A stretch of 5,389 bases of DNA, taken from Deltaproteobacteria bacterium (GTDB lineage: Bacteria > Desulfobacterota > DSM-4660 > Desulfatiglandales > HGW-15). The notes beneath the pieces are model-generated. The model saw only the letters and a list, made by a program, of their open reading frames with translations, was not told the DNA's origin and did not search any database. The stretch lies in NCBI GenBank assembly GCA_021737245.1, contig JAIPEI010000278.1, positions 1 to 5,389 on the forward strand, read 5' to 3'. The translations under genes were made by a program, and so were the position numbers. This document shows positions 4,698 to 5,389 of the stretch, piece by piece; position 1 is the stretch's first letter; each line of letters opens with the position of its first letter.

Positions 4698-5389
4698 TCA
4701 TGGATCCCGCCTTCGGCACCCTGTGGCGGCTCCCTTCGGGTCCACCCACGCACGCCCCGGCTCTGCCGCAAGGCTTTCGAACGTCTCCTCGATCCCCGCG
4801 GGTCCGGCCCCATACGGCCGGGCCCGGGCGGCCGCCTTCGGGGAGGTTCCGGCCGGACCCTGCCGGTCCAGGAACCCGATCCAGCCCGCGGTGACGGTGA
4901 TCGCGCCGAGCTCCTCCGCCACCTTCCCTCGAAGCACGTACGCCCGCCCCTTTCCGAGCATGTGGCAGAACCGCCGGTACTCCCGGGGAAAGAACACGGT
5001 CTCGTAGAGCCCGGTCTCGTCCTCGAACGAGACGAACTTCATGGGGTCTCCCTTTTGGGAATGGACCGTCTTGCCGGTCACGGGCCAGCCCGCCAGGGTG
5101 ACCCGCCGGCCCACGCGGGAGGGGAGGTCCCGGGCCAGGCAGCGGGGAACCCCCCGAAGGAGCTCCCCGTACCGCCCCAGGGGGTGAACGGACAGGGGAA
5201 ACCCCAGGGTCTCCACCTCGTCCCGGAGCCGGTCCTCGAGGGAGAGGGGCCGGGGGGGGCGTTCCCGGTCCCGAAGCCTTTCGGAAGCCCGGCTGTCGAA
5301 GAGCCGGGCCTGGACCGGGGCCTCGGCCCGGTTGAAGAACCGCAGGGTCTCCCAGAGCATGGCGGGCCGGCGGTCCGCGCCCTCGAGCC
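4698..5389 (-). CDS. DNA polymerase III alpha subunit (DnaE-type), C-terminal part (partial)
   Basis: The frame is open from the right edge (codons continue past 5387) to TGA at 4698-4700, giving 229 visible residues. The ATG at 5358-5360 is internal, because the codons before it read LEGADRRPA, continuous with the DnaE-type segment GADRRPAMLWETL that leads out of the polymerase core. After a variable Arg-rich stretch, DEVETLGFPLSVHPL marks the start of the C-terminal region. An OB fold follows at about visible residues 95-167, containing GWPVTGKTVHSQKGDPMKF and then FVSFEDETGLYETVFFP, typical of alpha-subunit OB domains that bind single-stranded DNA. Only about 60 residues, Arg/Ala/Pro/Gly-rich, follow the OB fold. 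This short tail suggests a short or second DnaE, as used in translesion synthesis (ImuC/DnaE2-like), rather than a long replicative alpha with a full clamp- and tau-binding tail. The polymerase active site is outside the window, so the paralogue type is open. Confidence 0.85.
   Translation of the reverse strand, partial: LEGADRRPAMLWETLRFFNRAEAPVQARLFDSRASERLRDRERPPRPLSLEDRLRDEVETLGFPLSVHPLGRYGELLRGVPRCLARDLPSRVGRRVTLAGWPVTGKTVHSQKGDPMKFVSFEDETGLYETVFFPREYRRFCHMLGKGRAYVLRGKVAEELGAITVTAGWIGFLDRQGPAGTSPKAAARARPYGAGPAGIEETFESLAAEPGRAWVDPKGAATGCRRRDP

Noticed and set aside
4700..4894. A 64-codon + strand frame starting at ATG 4700, preceded by GGAGG at 4691-4695
   Set aside because: The ribosome-binding-site-like sequence is only 4 bases away, the product is Pro/Arg/Gly-rich without a domain, and the frame is wholly antisense to the DnaE coding region.

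Overview
This is a high-G+C window (roughly two thirds G+C by eye), compactly coded, with third positions strongly biased to G or C. It gives no single lineage marker. The mix of a cNMP-domain plus PilZ protein, a tandem TM2 membrane protein and a DnaE of the type with a KFVSFEDETGLYETVFFP-like OB fold suggests a high-GC Gram-negative of the deltaproteobacterial, myxobacterial or Acidobacteria-like kind. That placement is an inference.

Layout. Positions 1-138 hold the last 45 codons of an oligopeptide/dipeptide ABC-transporter ATPase (+). The spacer at 139-323 has a guanine-run tract and a short hairpin. Positions 324-707 (-) encode a small membrane protein made of two TM2 repeats. A 220-bp divergent spacer follows. 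Then comes a tight run of four + strand genes: a PilZ/cyclic-nucleotide-fold regulator (928-1974), an M20 dipeptidase (2004-3395), a GNAT acetyltransferase (3401-3892) and a crotonase-fold enoyl-CoA isomerase-like enzyme (3942-4688). Gaps of 29, 5 and 49 bp suggest one operon. A DnaE-type DNA polymerase III alpha subunit enters from the right edge on the - strand and ends at 4698, only 9 bp from the convergent crotonase stop.

How the genes fit together. The + strand run pairs a probable c-di-GMP-responsive protein with three catabolic or modifying enzymes: one cleaves peptides, one acetylates an unknown substrate, and one probably shifts double bonds in acyl-CoAs. The peptide transporter end at the left edge could supply substrate to the dipeptidase, but an opposite-strand gene separates them, so this is only a neighbourhood hint. 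No rRNA, tRNA, CRISPR array, insertion sequence or phage gene was seen. I found no clear new system. The most interesting items are the PilZ protein with a degenerate cNMP pocket and the crotonase with only one of the two hydratase glutamates.
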